Origin: Lysobacteraceae bacterium
GTDB taxonomy: Bacteria; Pseudomonadota; Gammaproteobacteria; Xanthomonadales; Xanthomonadaceae
Assembly (NCBI GenBank): GCA_014879375.1
Contig: JACSSF010000055.1
Coordinates: forward strand, 1-34,924
Direction of reading: 5' to 3'
Length of the DNA stretch: 34,924 nucleotides
Part shown: positions 1-8,980 of the stretch, piece by piece
Layout of the letters: every line of letters begins with the position of its first letter
Position numbering within the stretch: the first letter of the stretch is position 1
Position numbers and translations under genes: made by a program
The notes under the pieces: generated by a model
What the model saw: the letters and a program-made list of their open reading frames with translations, nothing else
Told to the model about the DNA's origin: nothing
The model's database searches: none

Positions 1-781
1 CGATGCGCGGCGCCATCATCCCGCCCTGGCTGTGGCCGAGCACGAACACGCGCTTGGGATCGATGCCGGGTTGGGCGCGCAGGGTGGCAAGCGCGGTCAC
101 CGCGTCGTCGGTGGTTTCGTTGTCGATGTCGACGCCGCCGGCGTAATCCTGCGGACGCGCCTGGCTGCGCTTGTCATAGCGCAGCACCGCGATGCCCTGC
201 GCCGCGAGGCCGCGCGCGATGTCGAGGAAGGGACGATTGGCGCCGATGGTCTCGTCGCGGTCCTGCGGGCCGGAGCCATGCACCAGCACCACGGCCGGGA
301 ACGGGCCTTCGCCCTTGGGCATGGCGAGGGTGGCGGGCAGGGCGCGTTCGCCATCGCCCACCATCACGTCTTTCTCGGTGAAGTTGGCGGCAGTGGTCGG
401 CGGCGGTGGCGGTGCAGGCGGAGCGGGGCGTATCAGCAGGCCGGAGACCAGCCCCTGCGCATCGATGCTGATGCTGGCGTTGAGATGAGTGTCGCCGCGG
501 GTCAGCGGGATCAGCAGGATCTGCGAATCACCCTCGGTGCGCAGAAAGGCTTCGCCGCGCGTGCCGTCGGCGGGCAATGACTTCCACACCTGGGCCAGCT
601 GTTCGGTGGGCACGGCCTGCTTCATGTTGGCGTCGAACATCGCCTCGGCCTGGGCGAACTCGCCGCGATCCAGATGATCAAGCAGGCGCGTCGCGGTGGC
701 GCGGGCGGTGTCGGGCGCGACCTGCGCGAGGGCGGGCAGGGTGGCCATCGCGAGGGCACAGGCGATCAAGGTGCGGCGCAT
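1..781 (-). CDS. Alpha/beta hydrolase with N-terminal DUF3887-like domain, exported (partial)
   Basis: The gene runs off the left edge; 260 codons are visible. The N-terminus (MRRTLIACALAMATLPALAQ) is a signal peptide ending in ALA-Q, so the product is periplasmic or secreted. Residues about 25-120 look like the DUF3887 domain that often precedes serine hydrolases. A proline run then leads into an alpha/beta-hydrolase core with the oxyanion-region motif LVHGSGPQDRDE and the nucleophile elbow GHSQGG near the window edge; the catalytic Asp and His lie outside. The ATG at 781 has GGGGAG upstream and starts one base after the stop of the DUF4177 gene, so it is the last visible gene of the SPFH operon. 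The substrate is unknown. Confidence 0.85.
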   Translation of the reverse strand, partial: MRRTLIACALAMATLPALAQVAPDTARATATRLLDHLDRGEFAQAEAMFDANMKQAVPTEQLAQVWKSLPADGTRGEAFLRTEGDSQILLIPLTRGDTHLNASISIDAQGLVSGLLIRPAPPAPPPPPTTAANFTEKDVMVGDGERALPATLAMPKGEGPFPAVVLVHGSGPQDRDETIGANRPFLDIARGLAAQGIAVLRYDKRSQARPQDYAGGVDIDNETTDDAVTALATLRAQPGIDPKRVFVLGHSQGGMMAPRI

Positions 782-782
782 G

Positions 783-968
783 TCAGCTCCCCTTCTTCTT
801 GAACACGGCGACGCCGTTGGTCGTGCCGGTCAGCGATGGAGTGAAGCTGACCATCTCCCAGCCCTGTCGGCCCATGCGATCGAACTCCTCCACCGCCTTC
901 GCGTGGTCGAATCCGCCCCACATCTTGGCCTTCACTTCGATGATCTGGTACTGCCAACGCTCATTCAT
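783..968 (-). CDS. DUF4177 domain-containing protein
   Basis: A 61-aa cytosolic protein. It follows the DUF4177 pattern: an N-terminal strand (WQYQIIEV), a central helix, then GRQGWEMVSFTP and a last strand ending in FKKKG. The ATG at 968 has AAGGAG seven bases upstream. It lies between a second DUF4177 gene and the hydrolase gene in the same operon, with one base between its stop and the next ATG. The biochemical function of the family is not known. The two tandem paralogues share the WxYxxI start and the G-x-x-GWE core and probably arose by duplication. Confidence 0.8.
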   Translation of the reverse strand: MNERWQYQIIEVKAKMWGGFDHAKAVEEFDRMGRQGWEMVSFTPSLTGTTNGVAVFKKKGS

Positions 969-989
969 GATGCACTCCTTGTCTTGTTT

Positions 990-1169
990 TCAGGCCTTGC
1001 GGCGCTTCAGGTACAGGCGGGTGGGTTCCATCAGGCTGCAGCGCAGGGCCGCCACCAGTTCCCATCCTTCCTGTCCCATTTGATTGAGGGTTTCCTCGAC
1101 CTTCTGGCCGGGGCTGCCGGTGATCTGCGGGGTGATGTCGATGACCTTGTATTCCCAGGCGTCTTTCAT
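990..1169 (-). CDS. Second DUF4177-like small protein
   Basis: A 59-aa protein beginning MKDAWEYKVIDITPQ and ending LYLKRRKA. It shares the layout of the neighbouring DUF4177 gene: a WEYKVI strand, a helix, then GQEGWELVAAL. Its ATG overlaps the stop of the upstream Arc-like gene by four bases (ATGA), which points to translational coupling. The short length and clean overlap at its start support a real gene. No signal peptide or membrane segment is visible, and its function is unknown. Confidence 0.75.
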   Translation of the reverse strand: MKDAWEYKVIDITPQITGSPGQKVEETLNQMGQEGWELVAALRCSLMEPTRLYLKRRKA

Positions 1170-1351
1170 GGGGTGGTGTCCTCGTCTTGGTTGGATTCCC
1201 TGGATTTCAGGCGACCCGCGCGGCGCAGGGCATCGCGCAGGACGTACTCGATCTGTGCATTGGCGCTGCGCAACTCGTCATCCGCCCAGCGCTGGACTTC
1301 CTCCAGGATGGCCGCGTTGATGCGCAACGGATATGCCTTTTTCTCGGCCAT
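1166..1351 (-). CDS. Arc-like ribbon-helix-helix DNA-binding protein
   Basis: A 61-aa protein. Residues 5-45 fit an Arc/CopG ribbon-helix-helix fold: the strand AYPLRINAAILEEV, then a helix with WADDELRS, then SANAQIEYVLRDALRRAGR, the Arc-type NAQIxxLLxxAL pattern. The C-tail is charged. The start at 1351 is chosen because it overlaps the stop of the upstream gene by one base (TGATG). A longer in-frame start exists at 1393 but would run deep into that gene. Arc-type proteins bind short palindromes as tetramers. The perfect palindrome in the operon promoter (2540-2556) is a natural candidate target, which would make this an autorepressor; that is inference. Confidence 0.75.
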   Translation of the reverse strand: MAEKKAYPLRINAAILEEVQRWADDELRSANAQIEYVLRDALRRAGRLKSRESNQDEDTTP

Positions 1352-1632
1352 CACGCATCCCTGCCCGGGGCGAACTTGCGCACGTGCCACCACATCGACA
1401 GCGCCAGCGCATTGACCAGCAAGGCCATTGACAGCACCACCATCAGCACCCGGCGGCCGTCGTCACCAGCCCAGAACAGGCCGAGCGCGCCGAGCAGGAT
1501 GACGATGCCGACCAGGGCCATGCGGATGGCGAGCCCGGGCGAGGCGGGGCGCGTGTCCCGGGCCAGCCATGCGGCGATGGCGATGGCGGGCAGTCCCGCC
1601 AGGGCCAGCAGCAGGGAAGCGAGTCCCGTCAT
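1351..1632 (-). CDS. Small inner-membrane protein, unknown function
   Basis: A 93-aa protein with three hydrophobic segments: about residues 3-23 ([20 protein letters not shown]), 36-52 ([17 protein letters not shown]) and 58-78 ([20 protein letters not shown]). A basic tail, [10 protein letters not shown], follows. The start at 1632 overlaps the SPFH stop by one base (TGATG), and its own stop overlaps the next start in the same way. No family is recognised. Co-translation with a membrane-anchored SPFH protein suggests a shared membrane complex, which is inference. Confidence 0.7.
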   Translation of the reverse strand: MTGLASLLLALAGLPAIAIAAWLARDTRPASPGLAIRMALVGIVILLGALGLFWAGDDGRRVLMVVLSMALLVNALALSMWWHVRKFAPGRDA

Positions 1633-2495
1633 CAGTACAGCGTGCCTGCGTTGACGATCGGCTGGGTGCTGCGCTCGCCGCACAACACCACCAGCAGGTT
1701 GCTGACCATCGCGGCCTTGCGCTCCTCGTCCAGTTGCACGACGCCGTTCTTCTGCAACTCGGCCAGGGCCATTTCGACCATGCCGACGGCGCCGGCGACG
1801 ATCCGCGTGCGCGCGGCGATGATCGCGTTGGCCTGCTGGCGCTGCAGCATCGCCTGGGCGATTTCAGGCGCGTAGGCGAGGTGGCTGATGCGTGCATCGA
1901 TCACCGCGACGCCGGCATCGTTCAGGCGCTCGGCCAGCTCCTTCTGCAGGTGTTCGCTGATCTCGGCGGCATGGCTGCGCAGGGCAAGCTGGCCCGGCTC
2001 GTGCTGGTCGTAGGGATAGCTGGTGGCCATCGAGCGCAGCGCGGCCTCGGACTGGATGTGCACGAAGCTTTCGTAATCGTCCACGTTGTAGACCGCCTCG
2101 GAGGCATCGACCACCTGCCAGACGATGACCGCGGCGATCTCGATCGGGCTGCCGTCCAGCTCGTTGACCTTCAGCTTGCCGCTCTCGAAGTTGCGCACGC
2201 GCATCGACACCTTGCGCTTGGCGAAGAAGATGTTGTTCCAGCGCAGACCATTGTCCTTGACCGTGCCGATGTACTTGCCGAACAGGCTGAGGACGGCGGC
2301 CTGGTTGGGCTCGACCATGTACAGGCCGCCCATCATCGACAAGGCCACCAGCACGCCGAGCGCGCCGACGATCACCATCACGATGTGCTTGCCGGCGATC
2401 CCGCTCAAGGCCAGCCAGCCGCAGACCAGCGCGGCGGCCAAGAGGGCCAGCAGCATCGGCACGCCGGGCAGGGAACGGACGACTTTCTCTTTCAT
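1632..2495 (-). CDS. SPFH/band-7 domain membrane protein
   Basis: A 287-aa member of the stomatin/prohibitin/flotillin/HflK-C superfamily. Two N-terminal hydrophobic segments (about 10-33 and 38-58) precede the band-7 domain at roughly residues 60-245. The sequences [39 protein letters not shown] and [19 protein letters not shown] are typical of the group. The ATG at 2495 has GGAG eight bases upstream. SPFH proteins form oligomeric membrane microdomain scaffolds. This is the first gene of a six-gene overlapping operon running to the left edge, behind a promoter with a palindrome. Confidence 0.9.
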   Translation of the reverse strand: MKEKVVRSLPGVPMLLALLAAALVCGWLALSGIAGKHIVMVIVGALGVLVALSMMGGLYMVEPNQAAVLSLFGKYIGTVKDNGLRWNNIFFAKRKVSMRVRNFESGKLKVNELDGSPIEIAAVIVWQVVDASEAVYNVDDYESFVHIQSEAALRSMATSYPYDQHEPGQLALRSHAAEISEHLQKELAERLNDAGVAVIDARISHLAYAPEIAQAMLQRQQANAIIAARTRIVAGAVGMVEMALAELQKNGVVQLDEERKAAMVSNLLVVLCGERSTQPIVNAGTLY

Positions 2496-2537
2496 GACTA
2501 CGACTCCAAAGGGTTCCAGAGCAACGGGCTCCAGAGA

Positions 2538-2565
2538 AAGATATCAAATTGATATCACTTTGCAA
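2538..2565 (-). promoter_or_regulatory. SPFH-operon promoter with perfect palindromic operator
   Basis: Reading the minus strand, TTGCAA (2565-2560) and TATCTT (2543-2538) are separated by 16 bp and fit -35 and -10 boxes. Between and overlapping them is the perfect inverted repeat GATATCAAATTGATATC at 2540-2556 (8-bp arms, 1-bp centre). A repressor bound there would block RNA polymerase. The operon's own Arc-like protein is the obvious candidate, but this is not shown by the sequence. Confidence 0.6.
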
Positions 2566-2630
2566 GTCGCAATGCAGCATCGAGCCGTGGCTGTCATTTC
2601 TGGCAGGTCAATTCCATTTAAAACAATGAC

Positions 2631-3587
2631 TTACGGCACTTCCCGATGATATGGCAGGAACAGGATCGGGGCCGGGCTGAACTCGCCGGTGGCATAGATG
2701 CCCTTGCCGCCACGGGAAAAGGCCACCGCTTCGGGTTGCGGCAGTAGCGTCATCGGCACCACCAGTGGTGGGCGGGCGACGGCCTGCGCCCAGCTGTCAT
2801 TGGCCTCACGCGGGTAGACCAGCAGGTTGGCGTAGGTCATGACGGCGATCGCATCGCGCTGCGGGTTGATGCCGGCGGCGGTGACCTGGCTGCGCAGGCG
2901 CGCCATCGCCGGGTTGTCGCGGCGCTCGTTGGCCTTGGCCTGCGGCACGCCCGCGAGGGTGCCGGCCAGGCGCGCGGTCAGCGTCTTCGGCGCCTTCTTG
3001 TTGTCGGTGGCGCGCAGCGGCAGGGTGTAGAGCTGCGGTGGCTGGCGTTTCTTGGTGATCAGCAGGATCTGGTTGCGCTCGGCATCCACCGCGACGGCCT
3101 CGCAATCGCGCGCACCGTCCGGCCAGCGGAACTGGATCGACCACGCGGGCTTCAAGATGCCGCCGGCCTTGATGTCCTGCGGCTCTTCCACCACGTGCAG
3201 CGAGAGCGTCTTGCGGATGCCGCCGTTGTCGCCGGTGTCGGCGATCAACAGGTAGGGCTTGCCATCCAGCTCGAAGCCGGCGATGTCTTCCCAGTCGGTC
3301 TTCTTGATGCCTTCGATCCTGAACGTGGCCAGGCGCCCGCCGCGATGGCTGATCGCATAGAGGTTGGCCGGCTTGCCGCTGTCATCGATGGCCCACAGCA
3401 CGCCGTCTTCGCGGCGCGAGGCGGCGATGCCGCTGATCTCGTCGAGATCGCCGTCGATCATCAATCCCGCGATCTGCGTGTCCGGCAACTCGCTCGGCTG
3501 GTTGCAGCCGGTGAGCGCGGGCACGAGCGCAAGCAACAGCACGCAGGCGAGCAGGCTGCCCGCGGATCGTGAGGACGGGAATGGCAT
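2631..3587 (-). CDS. Lipoprotein with predicted beta-propeller-like domain
   Basis: A 318-aa protein with a lipoprotein signal peptide: hydrophobic [14 protein letters not shown] and lipobox ALTGC, so lipidation would be at Cys28 or so. The mature part has repeated strand-turn motifs ([61 protein letters not shown]) of the kind seen in propeller proteins such as the SdiA-regulated and phytase-like families. The exact family is not certain. The gene lies tail to tail with the SPFH operon promoter region and head to head with purT. No strong Shine-Dalgarno sequence is visible; the start was chosen for the signal peptide. Confidence 0.75.
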   Translation of the reverse strand: MPFPSSRSAGSLLACVLLLALVPALTGCNQPSELPDTQIAGLMIDGDLDEISGIAASRREDGVLWAIDDSGKPANLYAISHRGGRLATFRIEGIKKTDWEDIAGFELDGKPYLLIADTGDNGGIRKTLSLHVVEEPQDIKAGGILKPAWSIQFRWPDGARDCEAVAVDAERNQILLITKKRQPPQLYTLPLRATDNKKAPKTLTARLAGTLAGVPQAKANERRDNPAMARLRSQVTAAGINPQRDAIAVMTYANLLVYPREANDSWAQAVARPPLVVPMTLLPQPEAVAFSRGGKGIYATGEFSPAPILFLPYHREVP

Positions 3588-3653
3588 GGCCGGAGGATGA
3601 CAGATACCGCCCTCGGCATAAACTGGCGGGCGGAATCCTCTGGAACGCATTGC

Positions 3654-4853
3654 ATGACCACGATTGGCACCCCGCTGTCCCCGCACGCCACCCGCGTGCT
3701 GCTGCTTGGTTCGGGCGAGCTGGGCAAGGAAGTCGCGCTGGAATTGCAGCGTTTCGGGGTGGAAGTAATCGCGGCGGATCGTTATGCAGACGCACCGGCG
3801 ATGCAGGTTGCGCATCGCAGCCACGTGCTGGACATGCTCGATGGCGCGGTGTTGCGTGCGTTGATCGAGCAAGAGAAGCCACATCTGGTCGTGCCGGAGA
3901 TCGAGGCGATCCACACGCAGACCCTGGTGGAGCTGGAGCGCGATGCCGGCCTCAAGGTCGCCCCGACCGCGCGTGCGGCGTGGCTGACGATGGACCGCGA
4001 GGGCATTCGCCGGTTGGCCGCCGAAACGCTGGGCGCGCCGACATCCGCCTATCGCTTCGTCGACACGCGCGAGGAATACCTGGCCGCCATCGAGGCCGTC
4101 GGCCTGCCGTGCGTGGTCAAGCCGGTGATGTCCTCGTCCGGCAAGGGCCAATCCACCGTCAAGACCGAGGCCGACATCGACCACGCCTGGGACTACGCGC
4201 AGACTGGCGGCCGCGCCGGGGCAGGGCGGTGCATCGTCGAGGGCTTCATCGATTTCGATTACGAGATCACCCTGCTGACCGTGCGCCACGCTGGCGGCAC
4301 CGCGTTCTGCGCGCCGATCGGCCACCTGCAGCGCGACGGCGACTACCGCGAAAGCTGGCAGCCGCAGCCGATGTCGGCCAAGGCGCTGGAACGCGCGAAG
4401 GCCATCGCCGCGAACGTGTCGGCGGATCTCGGCGGCTGGGGCGTGTTCGGGATGGAATTCTTCGTCAAAGGCGACGAGGTGTGGTTCTCGGAGGTCAGCC
4501 CCCGCCCGCATGACACGGGCCTGGTCACGCTGGTGTCGCAGGACCTGTCGGAGTTCGCGCTGCACGCCCGCGCGATCCTCGGCCTGCCGGTCGGCGCGGA
4601 CGCCCGCGGCGACATCCCCAACATCGCGCCTTCAGCATCCACGGCGGTGCTGGCGCAGGGGCATGGCGTGCCTGTGTTCTCGAATGTGGATGCCGCGTTG
4701 GCTGATCCCGCGGTCGCGCTGCGCTTGTTCGGCAAGCCGCGCGTGGACGGGCAGCGTCGCGTCGCGGTCACGCTGGCGCGGGCAGGATCGGTGGACGAGG
4801 CGCGCCAACTGGCCCGCGAGGCCGCCGCGGCGCTGGACGTGCGATTGGCCTGA
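3654..4853 (+). CDS. purT: Formate-dependent phosphoribosylglycinamide formyltransferase
   Basis: PurT makes formyl-GAR from GAR, formate and ATP, an alternative to PurN in purine synthesis. The protein is 399 aa from the ATG at 3654, close to the usual 390-400 aa. It shows the N-terminal [26 protein letters not shown], the ATP-grasp segment [13 protein letters not shown], and [15 protein letters not shown] with the acidic residues that hold Mg-ATP. An upstream in-frame ATG at 3597 would add 19 residues not expected in the family. It is divergent from the lipoprotein gene. Confidence 0.95.
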   Translation: MTTIGTPLSPHATRVLLLGSGELGKEVALELQRFGVEVIAADRYADAPAMQVAHRSHVLDMLDGAVLRALIEQEKPHLVVPEIEAIHTQTLVELERDAGLKVAPTARAAWLTMDREGIRRLAAETLGAPTSAYRFVDTREEYLAAIEAVGLPCVVKPVMSSSGKGQSTVKTEADIDHAWDYAQTGGRAGAGRCIVEGFIDFDYEITLLTVRHAGGTAFCAPIGHLQRDGDYRESWQPQPMSAKALERAKAIAANVSADLGGWGVFGMEFFVKGDEVWFSEVSPRPHDTGLVTLVSQDLSEFALHARAILGLPVGADARGDIPNIAPSASTAVLAQGHGVPVFSNVDAALADPAVALRLFGKPRVDGQRRVAVTLARAGSVDEARQLAREAAAALDVRLA

Positions 4854-4890
4854 AGGTTTCGCGTCACCATTGGCAATGCAAGGAGTGAGG

Positions 4891-5343
4891 ATGAGCGACA
4901 CGAAGGACGAAGCCCCGGACACGGGCAAGTGGACCGGCAAATCCAGGGACGAGGTGCAGGTCACCCACAGCGTGTCCCCGCCGCTGCCGATGGAAGCCGC
5001 GGCCGCGGCAACATCGCCTGAGCCTGCATCCGAACCCGCCAAGCCGACCGTGATCACGCCCGACAGCGGCTACGCGGTGTTCTTCTTCCCTGCGGCGATC
5101 GAAGCCCTGGGCGCGGTGGTGTCGCCGTATCTGGATACCGGCAACGGCGAGCCGCACCTGCGCTGCATCGAGGTGGACACCGGCGGCGCCTTCATCGAGG
5201 TGACGATGGAGGCTCTCGGCGCGGACGGCAAGATGGACCGGGTCGAGCTGATGTTCCCGGCCAGCATGGTGCGGCTGATCATGTCGGTGCACAGCGATGG
5301 CGCGTTCGGTTTCGCGCGGCGCACGGCGCCGATCAACTACTAG
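4891..5343 (+). CDS. Conserved hypothetical protein
   Basis: A 150-aa cytosolic protein. The start at 4891 has AGGAG six to ten bases upstream. Residues 1-50 are low-complexity and Ala/Pro/Glu rich, probably disordered. Residues 55-150 look folded: YAVFFFPAAIEALG, GEPHLRCIEVDTGGAFIEVTM, VELMFPASMVRLIMSVHSDG, ending FARRTAPINY. I do not recognise a named family. It sits 37 bp after purT on the same strand and may be co-transcribed, and it is convergent with the next gene. Confidence 0.65.
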   Translation: MSDTKDEAPDTGKWTGKSRDEVQVTHSVSPPLPMEAAAAATSPEPASEPAKPTVITPDSGYAVFFFPAAIEALGAVVSPYLDTGNGEPHLRCIEVDTGGAFIEVTMEALGADGKMDRVELMFPASMVRLIMSVHSDGAFGFARRTAPINY

Positions 5344-5350
5344 GCATCAG

Positions 5351-6601
5351 TCAGTCGGCGACGACATCGATCCACACCGCGTGGTGGTCGCTGGCATTGG
5401 AGAAATCGGCGTCGGGCGCACTGGCTGCAGGCCAGGCCACGCCCGTGTCGAGCACCCGCAAGCCCCGTGAGGGCAGCACGTAGTCGATGCGCAGGGTGCC
5501 GGCCTTCGGGCCGAAATTGCCGGTATGCGTGGCGATATCGCCCTTGCGCGCGATGCCGTAGCGTCGCGCCTGCTCGGCGGCGCCGGGACTGGTCGGTGCG
5601 CGCGTGGCCAGCACGCGGGGTGAATCCAGCAGCCGGTTGATCGCGCCGTGCACCGAATCGCCATCGACTGGGTCGGCGTTGAGATCGCCGGCGATCACGA
5701 AGCGCGCGTCATCCGGCAGGCCGCCGCAGTGCCGGTTGTCGTCGCACAGCCACGGCAGCGGCTTGCCGGAGACGTACTCGGCCCACAGGCGGATTTCATC
5801 GGCGTTGCGGCGGCCGTTGCGATCCTCCGGGCCGTCGAAGGTTGGCGGCGTCGGGTGGCTGGCCAGGAAATGGATCTCGCCCTGCGGCGTCAGCACCGGG
5901 ATGTCCCAATGGGATTTGGATGACAGGCGCAGCTGTCGCCATGTCGCATCCGTGTGTACCGGCTTGCCGGTCACCGGATCGACCGGGCGGCGTGCATCCG
6001 GCATCGCCGACCATTTCAGCAGGCGGAAAGTCCGCGCGTGGTCGATGTCGAGCGGATACATCGACAGCACCAGCATCCCGTATTGGCCCGGGTGCAGGCC
6101 GTAGCCCCAGGCATCGTTGCCGCGCGCGCGGCCGCTCTGGCCGACCTGGCCGTCGCCGTCGATGTCCAGGCCGCTGGTGACGCCAGTGTTGACCTCGGCA
6201 ATGTAGCGAAACGGATAGTGCAGCGGCGCGCCGCCAAGCTGACCGATGCCGAGGTATTGCCGCTGGAAGAGATCGGCCGCGCGACCTTCGGCATCAAAAT
6301 CGAACTCGTTCAGCAACACCACGTCCGGGCGCACGCGCTGCAGCACCGCGGCGATCTTGCGTGCATCCGCGTCATCACCCTGCAGGCGCCTGACCAAGCC
6401 GCCGTCCTCGTCGCTGTAGAGCGAGGTGTTGTAGGTGGCGAAGCGCACCGGCGGCATCGCCTCGCGCACGACCCGCGCCATCTCGTCCGGCAGGCGTTCC
6501 AGCGCGCGCGGGTCCGGGGTGCCTTCGACGTTGACGCGCAGGCAGGCGGCGCAGGCAAGGACGAGCGCGGCCAGCGCGATCATGCGGACGATGCGATTCA
6601 T
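5351..6601 (-). CDS. Endonuclease/exonuclease/phosphatase-family lipoprotein
   Basis: A 416-aa protein with a lipoprotein signal ([14 protein letters not shown]). The EEP fold is shown by [17 protein letters not shown] (metal-binding Asn region), [10 protein letters not shown] (catalytic Glu), [15 protein letters not shown] (GDxN motif) and the C-terminal [10 protein letters not shown] (SDH motif). The family hydrolyses phosphodiesters or phosphomonoesters; the substrate of this envelope version is unknown. The middle part ([18 protein letters not shown]) resembles extracellular EEP proteins of proteobacteria. The ATG at 6601 overlaps the bpt stop by four bases, so the two are translationally coupled. 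Confidence 0.85.
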   Translation of the reverse strand: MNRIVRMIALAALVLACAACLRVNVEGTPDPRALERLPDEMARVVREAMPPVRFATYNTSLYSDEDGGLVRRLQGDDADARKIAAVLQRVRPDVVLLNEFDFDAEGRAADLFQRQYLGIGQLGGAPLHYPFRYIAEVNTGVTSGLDIDGDGQVGQSGRARGNDAWGYGLHPGQYGMLVLSMYPLDIDHARTFRLLKWSAMPDARRPVDPVTGKPVHTDATWRQLRLSSKSHWDIPVLTPQGEIHFLASHPTPPTFDGPEDRNGRRNADEIRLWAEYVSGKPLPWLCDDNRHCGGLPDDARFVIAGDLNADPVDGDSVHGAINRLLDSPRVLATRAPTSPGAAEQARRYGIARKGDIATHTGNFGPKAGTLRIDYVLPSRGLRVLDTGVAWPAASAPDADFSNASDHHAVWIDVVAD

Positions 6602-7344
6602 GTCTCGAGATACTCCAGCGGGCTCCAGCGCTCGCCATCGTAGCCGTCGAGCGGGCGGAAGCGGCGCTTGTAATCCATCTTGGGATGGCCGGCGATCCAG
6701 TAGCCCAGGTAGAGATGGCGGCGGCCTTCGCGCATCGCCCATTGCAGCTGCTGGAGGATGGCGAAGGTGCCGAGGCCGCGGCCAGCATGGTCCGGGTCGT
6801 AGAACGTGTAGACCGCGGACAGCGCATCGGGCAGCAAGTCGGTGACCGCGACGGCGAGCAGCGGCCCGGCCTCGCCATCGTGTTTCTGCCGGATTTCAAG
6901 GAAGCGCGTGTCCGACCAGCTGCCGGCGAGGAACTGGTCGAACTGCACCGCGCCGTGATCGTCCATGCCGCCGCCGGCATGGCGCTGGCCGAGGTAGCGC
7001 CGGTAGAGGGCGAGTTGCTCGTCGGTGCGCTCGGCGGGCAGGACGCGGGCGACGAGGTCCGCGTTGCGTTTCAGGTTGCGACGCTGGCTGCGGTCCGGGC
7101 GGAACTGCGCCACCGGGATGCGGACCGCCGTACACAGGCGGCAGCCGTGGCAATTGGGTCGATACACCAGGTCGCCCGAGCGGCGAAAACCCAGCTCCAG
7201 CGCACGTGGGTAGATCCTGGGCAGGCGCGGGTCGTTCGGCTCGACCACCAGGTCGCGGGCAGGGCGGTCATGCCAGTAGCCGCAGACATGCTCCCCGGTC
7301 TGGAAGATGCGGACATCGTGGGCGGGGGCGGCATCGGCGCGCAT
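6598..7344 (-). CDS. bpt: Aminoacyl-tRNA-protein transferase (leucyl/arginyl), N-end rule
   Basis: Bpt/ATE proteins transfer leucine (or arginine) from tRNA to N-terminal Asp or Glu of proteins, marking them for ClpAP. The protein is 248 aa, the normal length. Visible features are the N-terminal Cys region (EHVCGYW), the Cys cluster [18 protein letters not shown], the basic [10 protein letters not shown], and the GNAT-like C-terminal part [20 protein letters not shown] followed by [19 protein letters not shown], a family signature. It is the first gene of a two-gene unit with the EEP lipoprotein. Confidence 0.93.
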   Translation of the reverse strand: MRADAAPAHDVRIFQTGEHVCGYWHDRPARDLVVEPNDPRLPRIYPRALELGFRRSGDLVYRPNCHGCRLCTAVRIPVAQFRPDRSQRRNLKRNADLVARVLPAERTDEQLALYRRYLGQRHAGGGMDDHGAVQFDQFLAGSWSDTRFLEIRQKHDGEAGPLLAVAVTDLLPDALSAVYTFYDPDHAGRGLGTFAILQQLQWAMREGRRHLYLGYWIAGHPKMDYKRRFRPLDGYDGERWSPLEYLET

Positions 7345-7475
7345 GGGACGAGCATAACGGCGCGCGGTTGCAGGCGGCGAGACTGGCTTCCACCTGAACG
7401 GGGCGCGGCGGGCGTCAACCGGCGCTCGGGGCGATGCGTTGACCGAGCATCAACACGAAATCTGGAGTTCAACCG

Positions 7476-8060
7476 ATGTCACCCACTCGCCTTTCCCTCG
7501 CCGTGGCCGCCGCCTGCCTTGCCGTCGCCGGCATTGCCATGGCTGCCCCGCAAACCACCAAGCCCGCCGCTACTCCCGCCAAGGTGAAGCTGGATGCCAA
7601 TAACGATGGCGTCATCGACCGTGCCGAGGCCGCCAAGCACCCGCGCCTAGCCGAGCGTTTCGACCAGCTGGATGCCAACAAGGATGGCCGCCTGTCTGCC
7701 GATGAACGCCCGCAGCGCGGCATGAAGCGCGGCGGCAAGCGTGGTGACCGCGGTCATCGCGGCGGCATGGACCAGAAGATGCAGCTTGATGCCGACAAGG
7801 ACGGCCGCATCAGCCGCGCCGAGGCCGCCAAGCAGCCGAAGCTTGCCGAGCGCTTTACCCAGATGGATGTCAACAAGGACGGCTTCCTGGATCGCACCGA
7901 TCGCGAAGCGCGCATGAGCGCCCGCCGCGCCGAGTGGTTCAGCGCCGCCGATACCAACCGCGATGGGCAGATCTCGCGCGCCGAATACGACGCCGCGCAG
8001 AGCAAGCGCCAGGCCGATCGCCAGCAGAAGCAAGCGGCAGGCAAGCGCGACGCCCGCTAA
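7476..8060 (+). CDS. Exported EF-hand calcium-binding protein
   Basis: A 194-aa protein with signal peptide (LAVAAACLAVAGIAMAA). At least five EF-hand loops can be read: DANNDGVIDRAE, DANKDGRLSADE, DADKDGRISRAE, DVNKDGFLDRTD and DTNRDGQISRAE. Between loops 2 and 3 lies a Gly/Arg/Lys/His-rich basic stretch, and the C-terminus is Gln/Lys/Arg rich. The EF loops bind Ca2+; the basic linker may contact nucleic acid, lipid or envelope polymers (inference). GGAG lies 11 bases before the ATG. The gene stands alone and ends in a strong terminator. Confidence 0.88.
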   Translation: MSPTRLSLAVAAACLAVAGIAMAAPQTTKPAATPAKVKLDANNDGVIDRAEAAKHPRLAERFDQLDANKDGRLSADERPQRGMKRGGKRGDRGHRGGMDQKMQLDADKDGRISRAEAAKQPKLAERFTQMDVNKDGFLDRTDREARMSARRAEWFSAADTNRDGQISRAEYDAAQSKRQADRQQKQAAGKRDAR

Positions 8061-8088
8061 GCAACAGGTTCCCGTGTGGATGGGAGCG

Positions 8089-8123
8089 CCCGGCAGACCG
8101 CGATCGCGGCTGCCGGGTTTTTT
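8089..8123 (+). terminator. Rho-independent terminator of the EF-hand gene
   Basis: CCCGGCAG (8089-8096) and CTGCCGGG (8110-8117) form an 8-bp GC stem with a self-complementary loop region, followed by six T residues (8118-8123). It lies 28 bp after the EF-hand stop and 11 bp before the end of the convergent gene. Confidence 0.9.
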
Positions 8124-8134
8124 ATGCGCGTGAA

Positions 8135-8980
8135 TTACGGTTTGCTGCTGCCGGTGACGCGCCAGTCGTAACCTTCGCGGACCACGTCGAAGTGCTGGTC
8201 CACGCGCAGTTCGCCCTGCTGCACGCGTAGCCGCACGGTGCCGGTGCCCGAGCCGTCGGTCAGGTAATCGTCGATGCGGATGCGGGGCAGCTCGCCGGTA
8301 TCGCCGCAGCGCGCGGCATCGGCCACGTGCGGGGCGTTGCGGATGCCGGCTAGTAAAGTGATGACGCGCTGGCTGGGCGCGGCATCATCCACCTGCACGC
8401 ACACATCGTTGAAATCGCGTTCGCTGGCGATGCGCGAGATCAGCAGCGCGGCCAGCGCCGAAGGCACGTCCACCCGCTGCACCAGTGGCGCGGCATTGCG
8501 CGCGGCCAGCACGCCCGGGCCTTGCACGGCGGCGCCTGCTGCAGGCGCAGCGACGGCAGGTGCCTCGGGGGCGGGCCGGCGCTGCCATAGCGCAACCAGC
8601 ACCATCACCAACGCGATCGCGATCAGCAGCAGCACCTTCAGCCGGCCCGGGCTCAGCCAGCGCGCGCCGGGCACCTCGGTCTGGCCGCCGGTGCGCAGAT
8701 GTTCGGGCAGGAAGCTGTCGCGCTGTTGGTCCGGGCGCGTGCTGTCCAGCAAGCCCGCCTCGCGCAGCATCTCGCGTGCGCGCGGCTGGTCCTCGGAGCG
8801 GAGCACCCAGACCGCCGCCTGGTTGGCCTCGTTGCCGCTATCGCGATAGCTGACGCCGCGGTCGAACTTGCCGCGATACGAGCGCCCGTTGCTGATCTTG
8901 GTGGCGATGCCGGCATCCTCCAGCAACTTCGCCACCGCTTCGACATTGGACAGGCGCGGGCTGGTGAAGACCTGGCGCAT
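8135..8980 (-). CDS. DUF2007-like single-pass membrane protein
   Basis: A 281-aa protein. Residues 1-75 (MRQVFTSPRLSNVEAVAKLL, then a GIATKISN motif and AVWVLRSEDQPRAREML) match the DUF2007 putative signal-transducing fold. One membrane helix follows at about 115-132 (LKVLLLIAIALVMVLVALW), then an Ala/Pro linker and a C-terminal domain of about 100 aa with two Cys residues, probably periplasmic. Similar proteins are annotated in xanthomonads without known function. Its ATG overlaps the tesB stop by one base (TGATG), so it is coupled to tesB. Confidence 0.75.
   Translation of the reverse strand: MRQVFTSPRLSNVEAVAKLLEDAGIATKISNGRSYRGKFDRGVSYRDSGNEANQAAVWVLRSEDQPRAREMLREAGLLDSTRPDQQRDSFLPEHLRTGGQTEVPGARWLSPGRLKVLLLIAIALVMVLVALWQRRPAPEAPAVAAPAAGAAVQGPGVLAARNAAPLVQRVDVPSALAALLISRIASERDFNDVCVQVDDAAPSQRVITLLAGIRNAPHVADAARCGDTGELPRIRIDDYLTDGSGTGTVRLRVQQGELRVDQHFDVVREGYDWRVTGSSKP

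Noticed and set aside
1569..2552. 327-codon plus-strand frame opposite the SPFH gene
   Set aside because: His/Gln/Asp-rich shadow of the SPFH coding sequence with no recognisable domain.
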